A stretch of 64,000 bases of DNA from Ramlibacter henchirensis (lineage in GTDB: Bacteria > Pseudomonadota > Gammaproteobacteria > Burkholderiales > Burkholderiaceae_C): NCBI RefSeq assembly GCF_004682015.1, contig NZ_SMLM01000003.1, positions 1 to 64,000 on the forward strand, in the 5' to 3' direction. The position numbers and the translations under genes were made by a program. This document shows positions 46,357 through 55,305 of this stretch, in pieces; positions within the stretch are counted from its first letter, which is position 1; the number at the start of each line of letters is the position of its first letter. Under the pieces are notes generated by a model. It was not told the DNA's origin. It saw nothing but the letters and a program-made list of their open reading frames with translations, and did not search any database.

Positions 46357-47556
46357 ATGCAAAGACGCACCTGGGTCGCGCTCGCCGCGCTGGCCGCCTC
46401 GGCTCTCGCCACCCCGTTCGCTGTCGCCCAGTCCAAGGGCGACATCAAGATCGCCCACATCTACAGCCGCACCGGCCCGCTCGAGGCCTACGGCAAGCAG
46501 ACCCAGACGGGCCTGCTGATGGGCCTGGACTACGCCACCAACGGCACGATGACTGTCAACGGCCGCAAGATCGTGGTGATCGAGAAGGACGACCAGGGCA
46601 AGCCGGACGTGGGCAAGAGCCTGCTGGCGACCGCCTACGGCGACGACAAGGTCGACCTGGCCGTCGGCCCGACCTCCAGCGCCGTCGCGCTCGCGATGCT
46701 GCCGGTGGCCGAGGAGTACAAGAAGATCCTGCTGGTCGAGCCCGCGGTGGCCGATGCGATCACCGGCGACAAGTGGAACAAGTACATCTTCCGCACGGGC
46801 CGCAACAGCTCGCAGGACGCGGCCAGCAATGCCGCGGTGGCGGACCAGGACGGTGTTTCCATCGCCACGCTGGCGCAGGACTACGCGTTCGGCCGTGACG
46901 GCATCAAGGCCTTCAAGGAAGCGCTGAAGAAGGCCAAGGTGGTCCACGAGGAATACCTGCCGCCGAACACGACCGACTTCACCGCTGGCATCCAGCGCGT
47001 GGTCGACCAGCTCAAGGACAAGCCGGGCCGCAAGTTCATCGCCGTGGTCTGGGCCGGCGCCACGCCGCCGTTCAACGCGCTGGCCGCGCAGAACCTGAAG
47101 CAGCGTTATGGCATCGACGTGGCCACCGGCGGCAACATCCTGCCGGCCATGGTGTCGTACAAGCAGTTCCCCGGCATGGAAGGCGCTACCTACTACTACT
47201 TCGGCATCCCGAAGAACCCGGTGAACGAGGCGATGGTCGCGGCCCACTACAAGCAGTTCAAGTCGCCGCCGGACTTCTTCACCGCGGGCGGCTTCTCGGC
47301 GGCGATGGCCATCGTCACCGCGCTGAAGAAGACCAACGGCGAGACCGACAGCAACAAGCTGATCGCCGCGATGGAGGGCATGAGCTTCGACACGCCCAAG
47401 GGCAAGATGACGTTCCGCAAGGAAGACCACCAGGCCCTGCAGAGCATGTACCACTTCAAGATCAAGGCCGACCCGGCCTTCGCGTGGGGCGTGCCGGAGC
47501 TGGTGCGCGAGATCAAGCCGGAGGAGATGAACATCCCCGTCCGGAACAAGAGATAG
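46357..47556 (+). CDS. LivJ-type ABC transporter substrate-binding protein
   Basis: 399 residues with signal peptide RRTWVALAALAASALATPFAVA. Periplasmic-binding fold type I (Peripla_BP_6): IAHIYSRTGPLEAYGKQT, VGPTSSAVALAMLP, ATLAQDYAFGRDG. The ribosome site is CAGGAGA. Ligand may be a branched amino acid, amide or aromatic acid; control by sigma-54 suggests a nitrogen or special carbon source rather than routine leucine uptake. Confidence 0.92.
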   Translation: MQRRTWVALAALAASALATPFAVAQSKGDIKIAHIYSRTGPLEAYGKQTQTGLLMGLDYATNGTMTVNGRKIVVIEKDDQGKPDVGKSLLATAYGDDKVDLAVGPTSSAVALAMLPVAEEYKKILLVEPAVADAITGDKWNKYIFRTGRNSSQDAASNAAVADQDGVSIATLAQDYAFGRDGIKAFKEALKKAKVVHEEYLPPNTTDFTAGIQRVVDQLKDKPGRKFIAVVWAGATPPFNALAAQNLKQRYGIDVATGGNILPAMVSYKQFPGMEGATYYYFGIPKNPVNEAMVAAHYKQFKSPPDFFTAGGFSAAMAIVTALKKTNGETDSNKLIAAMEGMSFDTPKGKMTFRKEDHQALQSMYHFKIKADPAFAWGVPELVREIKPEEMNIPVRNKR

Positions 47557-47567
47557 ACAGACGATGA

Positions 47568-47590
47568 CGAGGCGCCCCGGCGGCGCCTCG
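47568..47590 (+). terminator. Intra-operon hairpin after the binding-protein gene
   Basis: CGAGGCGCC and GGCGCCTCG form a perfect 9-bp stem with CCGGC loop, 12 bases after the stop. The following CCTTCTGTCC is not a T-tract, so mRNA stabilisation or partial attenuation is more likely than termination. Confidence 0.6.
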
Positions 47591-47660
47591 CCTTCTGTCC
47601 GACTTCCCCTCCTGCCTCGAGGCCCGGTTTCCTGGCCCGGCCTCGCTCACCCTCACGACC

Positions 47661-48497
47661 ATGAGCCGACTCGAAACCCGCGACCTGACGATCCGCTTCG
47701 GCGGGCACGTGGCCGTCAACGCCGTCACGTGCAGCTTCGAGCCCGGCACGCTGACGGCCATCGTCGGGCCGAACGGCGCGGGCAAGACGACCTACTTCAA
47801 CCTGATCTCGGGACAGCTCAAGGCGTCGAGCGGCAGCGTCAGCCTGGGCGGGCGCGACCTCTCGGGGATGTCGGCGTCGGAGCGCACCCACGCGGGCCTC
47901 GGCCGCGCGTTCCAGCTCACCAACCTGTTCCCGCGCCTGACGGTGCTGGAGAACGTGCGGCTGGCGGTGCAGGCCTCGCGCGGTGGCCCGCACCGGCGCG
48001 GGCTGAACCTGTGGAGCGTGTGGAGCGACCACCGCACGCTGCTGCAGCATGCCGATGAGATCCTGGGTTCCATCGCCCTCAAGGACAAGGAACACGAACT
48101 CGTGGCCAACCTGCCGCATGGCGACCAGCGCAAGCTGGAGGTCGCGCTGCTGATGGCGCTGGAGCCGCAGGTGTTCATGTTCGACGAGCCCACCGCGGGC
48201 ATGAACGCGGCGGAGGCGCCGGTGATCCTGGACCTGATCCGCCGCCTCAAGGCGGACCGCAGCAAGACCATCCTGCTGGTGGAACACAAGATGGACGTGG
48301 TGCGCGAACTGGCCGACCGCATCATCGTGCTGCACAACGGAAGCCTGGTCGCGGACGGCGAACCCGCGGAGGTGATCGCCTCGCCGGTCGTGCAGGAGGC
48401 GTACCTGGGGCTGTCGCCCCAGGACGCCTCTGGCGGTACCGACACTCCCCCCCATCCCGACCTTCCCCCGTCCGGGGGAAGGAGCAAACAGCCATGA
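47661..48497 (+). CDS. LivG-type ABC transporter ATP-binding protein
   Basis: 278 residues. Walker A GPNGAGKT, the LivG-typical signature NLPHGDQRKLE, Walker B VFMFDEP and the switch histidine in LLVEHKMD are present. The last about 18 residues (TDTPPHPDLPPSGGRSKQP) are encoded by a palindromic repeat element and are not part of the family fold. ATGA overlap with the next gene. Confidence 0.94.
   Translation: MSRLETRDLTIRFGGHVAVNAVTCSFEPGTLTAIVGPNGAGKTTYFNLISGQLKASSGSVSLGGRDLSGMSASERTHAGLGRAFQLTNLFPRLTVLENVRLAVQASRGGPHRRGLNLWSVWSDHRTLLQHADEILGSIALKDKEHELVANLPHGDQRKLEVALLMALEPQVFMFDEPTAGMNAAEAPVILDLIRRLKADRSKTILLVEHKMDVVRELADRIIVLHNGSLVADGEPAEVIASPVVQEAYLGLSPQDASGGTDTPPHPDLPPSGGRSKQP
48445..48485. 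repeat. Palindromic repeat embedded in the LivG-type gene
   Basis: CCTTCCCCCG (48461-48470) and CGGGGGAAGG (48473-48482) form perfect 10-base arms with a two-base centre, preceded by a CTCCCCCCCATCCCGA segment. The right arm contains the GGAAGGAG ribosome site of the following gene (ATG 48494). The hairpin would hide it until a ribosome finishing the LivG-type gene opens it. Confidence 0.65.
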
Positions 48498-49219
48498 ACG
48501 AGAGCCTCTTGACGCTCGAAGGCGTCCACACCCACATCGGCGCGTACCACATCCTGCACGGCGTCGACCTGCAGGTGCCGCGCGGGCAGCTCACCATGCT
48601 CCTGGGGCGCAACGGCGCCGGCAAGACCACGACGCTGCGGACCATCATGGGCCTGTGGAAGGCCTCGCGCGGCCGCATCACCCTGGACGGCCAGGACATC
48701 ACGGCGCAGCCGACGCCGCAGATCGCCGGCCGCGGCGTGGCCTACGTGCCGGAGAACATGGGCATCTTCGCGGACCTCACCGTGCGCGAGAACATGCTGC
48801 TCGCCGCGCGCTCGGCCAAGAACGCCGACCAGATCGACGAGCAGCGCCTCAAGTGGATCTTCTCGCTCTTCCCTGCGGTGGAGAAGTTCTGGAACCACCC
48901 GGCCGGCAAGCTCTCGGGCGGGCAGAAGCAGATGCTGGCGGTCTCGCGTTCGATCGTCGAGCCGCGAGAGTTGCTGATCATCGACGAGCCGAGCAAGGGC
49001 CTCGCGCCCGCGATCATCAACAACATGATCGAAGCCTTCGGCGAGCTCAAGCGCAGCGGCGTGACCATCCTGCTGGTGGAGCAGAACTTCAACTTCGCCA
49101 AGCGGCTGGGCGACACCGTCGCGGTGATGGACAACGGCCAGATCGTGCATGCCGGCGGCATGGAGGAGCTGGCCGAGGACGAGGAACTGCAGCATTCGCT
49201 GCTCGGGCTGGCTCTATGA
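48494..49219 (+). CDS. LivF-type ABC transporter ATP-binding protein
   Basis: 241 residues. Walker A GRNGAGKT, signature KLSGGQKQML, Walker B LLIIDEPSKGLAP, switch VEQNF. Partner of the LivG-type ATPase. Four-base overlaps at both ends. Confidence 0.94.
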   Translation: MNESLLTLEGVHTHIGAYHILHGVDLQVPRGQLTMLLGRNGAGKTTTLRTIMGLWKASRGRITLDGQDITAQPTPQIAGRGVAYVPENMGIFADLTVRENMLLAARSAKNADQIDEQRLKWIFSLFPAVEKFWNHPAGKLSGGQKQMLAVSRSIVEPRELLIIDEPSKGLAPAIINNMIEAFGELKRSGVTILLVEQNFNFAKRLGDTVAVMDNGQIVHAGGMEELAEDEELQHSLLGLAL

Positions 49220-50196
49220 AGAATGTCGATTTCGACTGGAAGCCGCTCGCGCTCGTGCCGCTGCTCGCGCTGCTGGTGCTGCCCTTCATCGGATCGAGCT
49301 CGACGTGGGTCACGCTCACCATCGCGGGCCTGGCCATGGGCATGATCATCTTCGTCATCGCGTCCGGCCTCACGCTGGTGTTCGGCCTGATGGACGTGCT
49401 GAACTTCGGCCACGGGGTGTTCATCGCGCTTGGTGCGTTCGTCGCCACCAGCGTGCTGGGCGCGATGGCCGACTACACCGCTTCGGGCAGCCTGTTGCAG
49501 AACCTGCTGGCCGTGCTGCCGGCGATGGTGATCGCGATGCTGGTGGCGGCCGCGATCGGCCTGGCCTTCGAACGATTCATCGTGCGGCCGGTGTACGGCA
49601 ATCATCTCAAGCAGATCCTGATCACCATGGGCGGGATGATTATCGGTGAGGAGCTGATCAAGGTCATCTGGGGCCCGCTGCAGATCCCGCTGCCGCTGCC
49701 CGAAGGCATGCGCGGCATGGTGCTGCTGGGCGACGCCGCGGTCGAGCGATACCGCCTGCTCGCGGTCATCGTCGGCGTGCTGGTGTTCGGCCTGCTGCTG
49801 TGGACGCTGACGCGCACCAAGCTCGGCCTGCTGATCCGCGCCGGCGTGCAGGACCGCGAGATGGTCGAGTCGCTCGGCTACCGCATCCACGTGCTGTTCG
49901 TCGGCGTGTTCGTGGCCGGCAGCGCGCTGGCGGGCCTGGGCGGCGTGATGTGGGGCATGTACCAGCAGACCGTCGTGCCGCAAATGGGCGCGCAGGTCAA
50001 TGTGCTGATCTTCATCGTGCTGATCATCGGCGGCCTGGGCTCCACGACGGGCGCACTGATCGGCGCGCTGCTGGTCGGCCTGATGGCCAACTACACCGGC
50101 TTCCTGGTGCCCAAGGCGGCGCTGTTCTCCAACATCGCGCTGATGATGGCCATCCTGCTGTGGCGGCCGCAGGGCGTGTACGCGCTGAGCAAGTGA
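49216..50196 (+). CDS. LivH-type ABC transporter permease
   Basis: 326 residues and about eight helices. GLTLVFGLMDVLNFGHGVFIALGAF and the cytosolic EAA-like segment RAGVQDREMVESLGYR are family features. The opening hydrophobic part (LALVPLLALLVLPFIG) is longer than in E. coli LivH. Confidence 0.94.
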   Translation: MKNVDFDWKPLALVPLLALLVLPFIGSSSTWVTLTIAGLAMGMIIFVIASGLTLVFGLMDVLNFGHGVFIALGAFVATSVLGAMADYTASGSLLQNLLAVLPAMVIAMLVAAAIGLAFERFIVRPVYGNHLKQILITMGGMIIGEELIKVIWGPLQIPLPLPEGMRGMVLLGDAAVERYRLLAVIVGVLVFGLLLWTLTRTKLGLLIRAGVQDREMVESLGYRIHVLFVGVFVAGSALAGLGGVMWGMYQQTVVPQMGAQVNVLIFIVLIIGGLGSTTGALIGALLVGLMANYTGFLVPKAALFSNIALMMAILLWRPQGVYALSK

Positions 50197-50206
50197 GGGG
50201 AACGCC

Positions 50207-51322
50207 ATGATCGCCCGACTGCTTTCCAACGACTTCCCGCGCAACCGCATCCTCGCCGTGCTGCTGCTGGTCGTGGTGGTCACGCTGGCGCTCACGCCGT
50301 TCGTGATCCCCGGCATCAAGGCGCTGAACGTCGCGGCCAAGGTGCTGGTGTTCATCGTGCTCGTCGCCAGCTTCGACCTGCTGCTGGGCTACACCGGCAT
50401 CGTGAGCTTCGCGCACACCATGTTCTTCGGCATCGGCGCGTACGGCGTCGCGATCGCATTCACCCGGCTCGGGCCGACCTGGCCGGCGCTCGCCGCCGGC
50501 GTGGCCGCGGCGCTCGCGTTGTCGTTCGTGCTCGCGCTGGCCATCGGCCTGTTCTCGCTGCGGGTGCGCGCGATCTTCTTCTCGATGATCACGCTGGCCT
50601 TCGCGGCGGCCTTCCAGACCCTGGCCTCGCAGCTGTCGGAGATCACGGGCGGCGAGGACGGCCTGACCTTCAAGGTGCCGAGCGTGCTGTCCCCCAGCCA
50701 CGAGTTCTCCTCCGAGCCCTTCCTCGGGGTGAGCCTGGACGGCCGGCTGCTGACCTACTACCTGCTGTTCGTCACCGCGCTGGTGCTCGTGCTGGCGCTG
50801 CTGCGCATCGTGAACTCGCCGTTCGGCCGCGTGCTGCAGGCAATCCGCGAGAACGAGTTCCGGGCCGAAGCGATCGGCTATCGCGTGGTGGTCTACCGCA
50901 CGACGTCGGCCATCCTGTCGGCGCTGTTCGCCACCCTCGCGGGCGCGATGCTGGCGCTCTGGCTGCGCTACAACGGGCCGGACACGTCGCTGTCCTTCGA
51001 GATCATGCTGGACGTGCTGCTGATCGTGGTGATCGGCGGCATGGGCACGATCTACGGCGCGGTGATCGGCTCCGGGCTGTTCGTCGTCGCCCAGAGCTAC
51101 CTGCAGGACCTGCTGCGCATCGCGAGCGAGGCGACGTCGGGCCTTCCATGGCTTTCCGCGCTGCTGTCGCCCGACCGCTGGCTGCTCTGGCTGGGCCTGC
51201 TGTTCGTGCTGTCCGTCTACTACTTCCCCACCGGCATCGTCGGCAAGCTGCGCTCGATGCGCGCGGCGTCCAAGCGTCCACCGGCTGCCGGCGAGCCGCG
51301 GCACAGCCCCGCGCTCAAGTAG
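50207..51322 (+). CDS. LivM-type ABC transporter permease
   Basis: 371 residues and about nine helices. LVASFDLLLGYTGIVSFAHTMFFGIGAY and RVLQAIRENEFRAEAIGYR are diagnostic. The basic Pro/Ala tail after about residue 345 is not conserved. A hydrolase gene follows after 19 bases. Confidence 0.94.
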   Translation: MIARLLSNDFPRNRILAVLLLVVVVTLALTPFVIPGIKALNVAAKVLVFIVLVASFDLLLGYTGIVSFAHTMFFGIGAYGVAIAFTRLGPTWPALAAGVAAALALSFVLALAIGLFSLRVRAIFFSMITLAFAAAFQTLASQLSEITGGEDGLTFKVPSVLSPSHEFSSEPFLGVSLDGRLLTYYLLFVTALVLVLALLRIVNSPFGRVLQAIRENEFRAEAIGYRVVVYRTTSAILSALFATLAGAMLALWLRYNGPDTSLSFEIMLDVLLIVVIGGMGTIYGAVIGSGLFVVAQSYLQDLLRIASEATSGLPWLSALLSPDRWLLWLGLLFVLSVYYFPTGIVGKLRSMRAASKRPPAAGEPRHSPALK

Positions 51323-51341
51323 CAACGAGAGGAAGGCGCCC

Positions 51342-52241
51342 ATGGTTCCGAGCTCGAATTACGTCACCTGCGCCGGCCGCGAGATCCACTTCATGGAGTG
51401 GGGCGCCGGGAACGCCGCGACCGTCATCGCCTGGCACGGCCTGGCGCGCACCGGCCGCGACATGGACGAACTGGCCGGGCACCTGAGCGGCCGCTGGCGG
51501 GTGATCTGCCCCGACACGCTGGGCCGCGGCTTCTCGCAATGGAGCCCGCAACCGGACGTCGAGTACTCGCTGGCCTTCTACTCGCAACTGGCCGCGGACC
51601 TGTTCGACCGGCTCGGCATCGACAGCGCGCACTGGGTCGGTACATCCATGGGCGGAGCCATCGGCACCGTGTGCGCAGGTGGCCTCGTGCAGCCGCGGCT
51701 GAAGGGCCGCGTGCGCAGCCTGGTGCTCAACGACAACGCGCCGCGTCTGGCGCAAGCGGCGGTGGAACGGATCAAGGCCTATGCGGGCAACCCGCCGGCC
51801 TTCGCCACGATGGGGGAACTCGAGGCGTTCTTCCGGCAGGTCTACAAGCCCTTCGGCTGGCTGAGCGACGCGCAGTGGCGCCGGCTCACCGAGACTTCGG
51901 CGCGCCGGCTGCCCGACGGCCGCCTGACGCCGCACTACGACCCCGCGATGGTTCGCCAGTTCATCGACCATCCGCGCGACTACGACCTCTGGCAGCACTA
52001 CGACGCGATCGAGGCGCCCGTGCTGTGCCTGCGCGGCGCCGAGTCCGACCTCGTGCTGCCCGATGCCGTCGAGGAGATGAAGCGGCGCGGCCCGGGCGCG
52101 CGCGGCCGCCTGCGCGTGGTGGAAGTGCCCGGCTGCGGCCATGCGCCCGCGCTGAACGTGGCCGAGCAGCTCGACCTGGTGGCCGGCTTCATCGAGGAAA
52201 GCGAGCGCGCGTTCCAGGCCGCGCGCCTGGTCACCGCGTAG
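51342..52241 (+). CDS. Alpha/beta-fold hydrolase
   Basis: 299 residues. Nucleophile elbow VGTSMGG, acid in RGAESDLVL and histidine in GCGHAPAL make a complete catalytic triad. The N-terminal HGLARTGRD supplies the oxyanion hole. A GAGAGGAAG ribosome site precedes the ATG, and the gene appears to belong to the upstream ABC operon, so it may hydrolyse an ester or amide that the operon imports. The substrate cannot be predicted. Its 3' end overlaps convergent hemH by 11 bases. Confidence 0.85.
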   Translation: MVPSSNYVTCAGREIHFMEWGAGNAATVIAWHGLARTGRDMDELAGHLSGRWRVICPDTLGRGFSQWSPQPDVEYSLAFYSQLAADLFDRLGIDSAHWVGTSMGGAIGTVCAGGLVQPRLKGRVRSLVLNDNAPRLAQAAVERIKAYAGNPPAFATMGELEAFFRQVYKPFGWLSDAQWRRLTETSARRLPDGRLTPHYDPAMVRQFIDHPRDYDLWQHYDAIEAPVLCLRGAESDLVLPDAVEEMKRRGPGARGRLRVVEVPGCGHAPALNVAEQLDLVAGFIEESERAFQAARLVTA

Positions 52242-53334
52242 CGCCCAGCGCCGCGGCGGCCTGCCGCGTACGCTCCTGCGCCTGCGCATCGGGCGCGGCC
52301 TGCGTGGGCCAGCCCGCGAGATGCCGCGCGGTGATCTCGCCGAAGGCACGGATCCAGGCTGGCTCGGCGTTCAGGCAGGGGATATAGCGGAAGTCCTTCC
52401 CGCCCGCGGTGAGGAAGGCATCGCGGCCTTCCTGCGCGATCTCTTCCAGAGTCTCCAGGCAGTCGCTGGTGAACCCCGGACACGCCACGTCGACGCGCTC
52501 CAGTCCCTTGCCCGCCAATGCGCGCAGCGTGGGCTCGGTGTACGGCTCCAGCCACTTGGCGCGGCCGAAGCGCGACTGGAACGACACCGTGTAATCGCCC
52601 TCTGCCAGTCCGAGCCGGCCCGCCAGCAGCCGAGCCGTCTTGCGGCACTCGCAGTGGTACGGATCACCGAGATGGAGCGTGCGCTGCGGCACGCCATGGA
52701 AGCTCATGAGGAAGTGGTCGGGCGGCCCGTTCTGGCGCCAGTAGCCGCCGATGCGGCTGGCCAGCGCTTCGATGTAGCCGGGCTCGTCGTGGTAGCCCCG
52801 CACGAACCGCAGTTCCGGCACGTTGCGGATGCCCCCGGCCCACGCATTGACTTCGTCGATCACGCTGGCGGTCGTGGTGCCCGAGTACTGCGGGTAGGCC
52901 ATGATGACCAGGATGCGCGTGGCCCCTTCGGCCTTGAGCGCATCGAGCTGCGATGCGATGGAAGGATTGCCGTAGCGCATCGCGTAGCGCACCTTCACCC
53001 GGTGCCCGGCCTCGCCCAGCCAGCCTTGCAGCAGCCTGGCCTGCCGCTCGGTCCACACCTTCAGCGGCGATCCTTCCGGCGTCCAGATGCTGGCGTACTT
53101 CGCCGCCGATCTGGAGGAACGTCGCGGCAGGATGACGGTGTGCAGCAGCGGCAACCACACGGCGCGCGGGATCTCCACCACACGCGGGTCGGAGAGGAAT
53201 TCGCGCAGGTAGCGCCGCACTGCGGCCGGTGTCGGCTCGTCGGGCGTGCCCAGGTTGCACAGCAGGACACCGGTGGCCGCCGCCTGGCCGTGGGTGAAGG
53301 CCGGTTCGGCGCGGTAACGGGAGGCGAGGGGCAT
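52231..53334 (-). CDS. hemH: Ferrochelatase
   Basis: Inserts ferrous iron in protoporphyrin IX, the last step of heme synthesis. H213 in MSFHGVPQR and the glutamate of TSDCLETLEEI are the metal-site residues. The N terminus GVLLCNLGTPDEP and 367-residue length are normal. Divergent from the HAD gene with 17 bases between starts. Confidence 0.97.
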   Translation of the reverse strand: MPLASRYRAEPAFTHGQAAATGVLLCNLGTPDEPTPAAVRRYLREFLSDPRVVEIPRAVWLPLLHTVILPRRSSRSAAKYASIWTPEGSPLKVWTERQARLLQGWLGEAGHRVKVRYAMRYGNPSIASQLDALKAEGATRILVIMAYPQYSGTTTASVIDEVNAWAGGIRNVPELRFVRGYHDEPGYIEALASRIGGYWRQNGPPDHFLMSFHGVPQRTLHLGDPYHCECRKTARLLAGRLGLAEGDYTVSFQSRFGRAKWLEPYTEPTLRALAGKGLERVDVACPGFTSDCLETLEEIAQEGRDAFLTAGGKDFRYIPCLNAEPAWIRAFGEITARHLAGWPTQAAPDAQAQERTRQAAAALGATR

Positions 53335-53351
53335 GCGGTTATTCTCGCCGC

Positions 53352-54044
53352 ATGCTCGACACCCGGAAGGTCAAGGCCATCACGCTGGACCTGGACGACA
53401 CGCTCTGGCCGATCTGGCCCACGATCGAACGCGCCGAGAAGGTGCTGCACGAGTGGCTGGTGGAAAACGCGCCCATGGCCGCCGCGCTGTTCTCCAACCC
53501 CGCCGCCCTGCGCGAGATCCGCAACCACCTGGCCGAACAGCGGCCCGAACTCAAGCACGACCTGAGCGCGGTGCGGCGCGAGTCCATCCGCCTGGCGCTG
53601 TACCGCGCCGGCGAGGACCCGCTGCTGGCCGAAGCCGCCTTCGACGCCTTCTTCGCGGCGCGGCAGCAGGTCGAGCTGTTCGACGACGTGCGTCCGGCGC
53701 TGCAGAAACTCTCCGAACGCTTTCCGCTGGTGAGCCTGTCCAACGGCAACGCGGACCTGGAGCGCGTCGGTCTCGCGGCCTACTTCCGCGCGGCGGTGTC
53801 GGCGCGTGAATTCGGCGTGGGCAAGCCCGATCCCCGCATCTTCCACGCGGCGGCCGGCGCCGTGGACGTCGTGCCCGAGCAGGTGCTGCATGTCGGCGAC
53901 GACGCGACGCTGGACGTGGTGGGCGCGCTCAACGCGGGCATGCAGGCGGTGTGGGTCAATCGCGGCGACCACCTGTGGCCGCATCCGCAGCAGCCGCACG
54001 CGACGGTCACGACGCTGACGCAGCTGTGCGAACTGTTGGCCTGA
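53352..54044 (+). CDS. HAD-superfamily hydrolase
   Basis: 230 residues. Motif I LDLDDTLWP (nucleophile and acid aspartates), motif II SLSNGN, lysine and motif IV GKPDPRIFHAA with HVGDDATLD. A YjjG/GPH-like helical cap lies between motifs I and II. Probably a small-molecule phosphatase; FMN or nucleotide phosphatase activity is possible but not shown. Its last 38 bases overlap hpnE tail to tail. Confidence 0.88.
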   Translation: MLDTRKVKAITLDLDDTLWPIWPTIERAEKVLHEWLVENAPMAAALFSNPAALREIRNHLAEQRPELKHDLSAVRRESIRLALYRAGEDPLLAEAAFDAFFAARQQVELFDDVRPALQKLSERFPLVSLSNGNADLERVGLAAYFRAAVSAREFGVGKPDPRIFHAAAGAVDVVPEQVLHVGDDATLDVVGALNAGMQAVWVNRGDHLWPHPQQPHATVTTLTQLCELLA

Positions 54045-55305
54045 GGCGGTCCGCGGCCGCGATCGCCGACCGCACGGCACCTTCGATCGTGGCCGGATAG
54101 GGCCCGTCCACGTAGTCGCCGCAGGCGAGCAGGCCCGGCGCCACCTCGATCGGCGGCCTGCTCAGTCCGGGCAGGCAGGCGAACGTCGCACGCTTTTCCA
54201 CGACGGTCTTGATAGGCTGCACTTGCCAGCCGAGGGAAGCGGCCTGGGCGATCACCTGCTGCTCGATCGTCCGCGCATCGCCTTCGCTGGCGCTGACGAC
54301 GAAGGCGAGCACGTCGCTCGGGCCGCCGAGCTGCGCGCGATCGAACACGAACTGCGCGGGCGCACCCGCGCCCGAGTCGAGCGCCAGCATCGGCAAGGGC
54401 AGGGCGGGACCGCCCGTGGCGTAGACCGTGGCGATGCCCTCGTGCGTCAAGGCGCCGGTGCTGGTCAGCCAGGCGCGCGCCCCCGCATCGCTCGCGGCCA
54501 CGAGGCGCTCCGCTTCCCAGGCCGGGCAGGCCAGCAGCACGGCGTCGAAGGGCTCGGCGTCGAGGGCCCAGCCGCCGCCGTGCCGGCGCAGCGTCTGCAC
54601 GCGCGAACCGAGGCGCAGCTCGGCTCCGCGTGCCTGCAGCCACTCGGCGGCCTGTTCGGGAAAGACCTGGCCGAGGTCCACGCGAGGGATCAGCAGGTTG
54701 GACGCGCCCCAGCCGTTGCGTGCAGGGCCGAAGAGGCCGTCGCGCAGCACGCGCAGGAATACTGCGGCGCTCGCCCGCTCGGCGGAGGTGTTGAGTGCCG
54801 CGACGCAGAGCGGCTCGACCAGCTCGCGCATCACGGCCCGAGGCAGCCCGCGGCAAAGCTGCCGCACCGTCATCCGGTCGTCGCATTGGAATCGGCGCAA
54901 CTGCCAGCCCGCGGCGTGCCGCAACAGCGAGAGCTTGTCGCGCCAGCTCCAGCCGCTCGCGGTGAGGATGCCCCAGGCGGCGTCGAGCGGCGACGGCCAG
55001 TCCGGCAATCCGAGGCCGCGTCCATCGGGGAAACGCAGCGTCAACGGCAGGCGATGCAGCACCTGCGCGGGCACGATGCCGACCTCTCGCATCAGCGCAA
55101 GCGTCTCGGTGTACGCGCCGATCATGATGTGCTGCCCGTTGTCCAGCAGCGCCTCGCCGCCTTCGGGGAGCTTCAGCGCGAGCGAGCGCGCCCGACCGCC
55201 GAGCTGCCGGGTGGCTTCGTGCACGACGACACGGTGGCCGTCACGGGTCGCGCGCACCGCCGCCGCCAGCCCGGCCCAGCCCGCGCCGACGATGGCGACC
55301 TTCAC
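54007..55305 (-). CDS. hpnE: Hydroxysqualene dehydroxylase
   Basis: An FAD-dependent amine-oxidase-like protein of 432 residues. It reduces hydroxysqualene to squalene. N-terminal dinucleotide fold VAIVGAGWAGLAAAVRATRDG, C-terminal GDYVDGPYPATIEGAVRSG-like FAD site (ACGDYVDGPYPAT). GTG start overlaps hpnD by four bases. Confidence 0.93.
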   Translation of the reverse strand: MKVAIVGAGWAGLAAAVRATRDGHRVVVHEATRQLGGRARSLALKLPEGGEALLDNGQHIMIGAYTETLALMREVGIVPAQVLHRLPLTLRFPDGRGLGLPDWPSPLDAAWGILTASGWSWRDKLSLLRHAAGWQLRRFQCDDRMTVRQLCRGLPRAVMRELVEPLCVAALNTSAERASAAVFLRVLRDGLFGPARNGWGASNLLIPRVDLGQVFPEQAAEWLQARGAELRLGSRVQTLRRHGGGWALDAEPFDAVLLACPAWEAERLVAASDAGARAWLTSTGALTHEGIATVYATGGPALPLPMLALDSGAGAPAQFVFDRAQLGGPSDVLAFVVSASEGDARTIEQQVIAQAASLGWQVQPIKTVVEKRATFACLPGLSRPPIEVAPGLLACGDYVDGPYPATIEGAVRSAIAAADRLRPTVRTAASAS

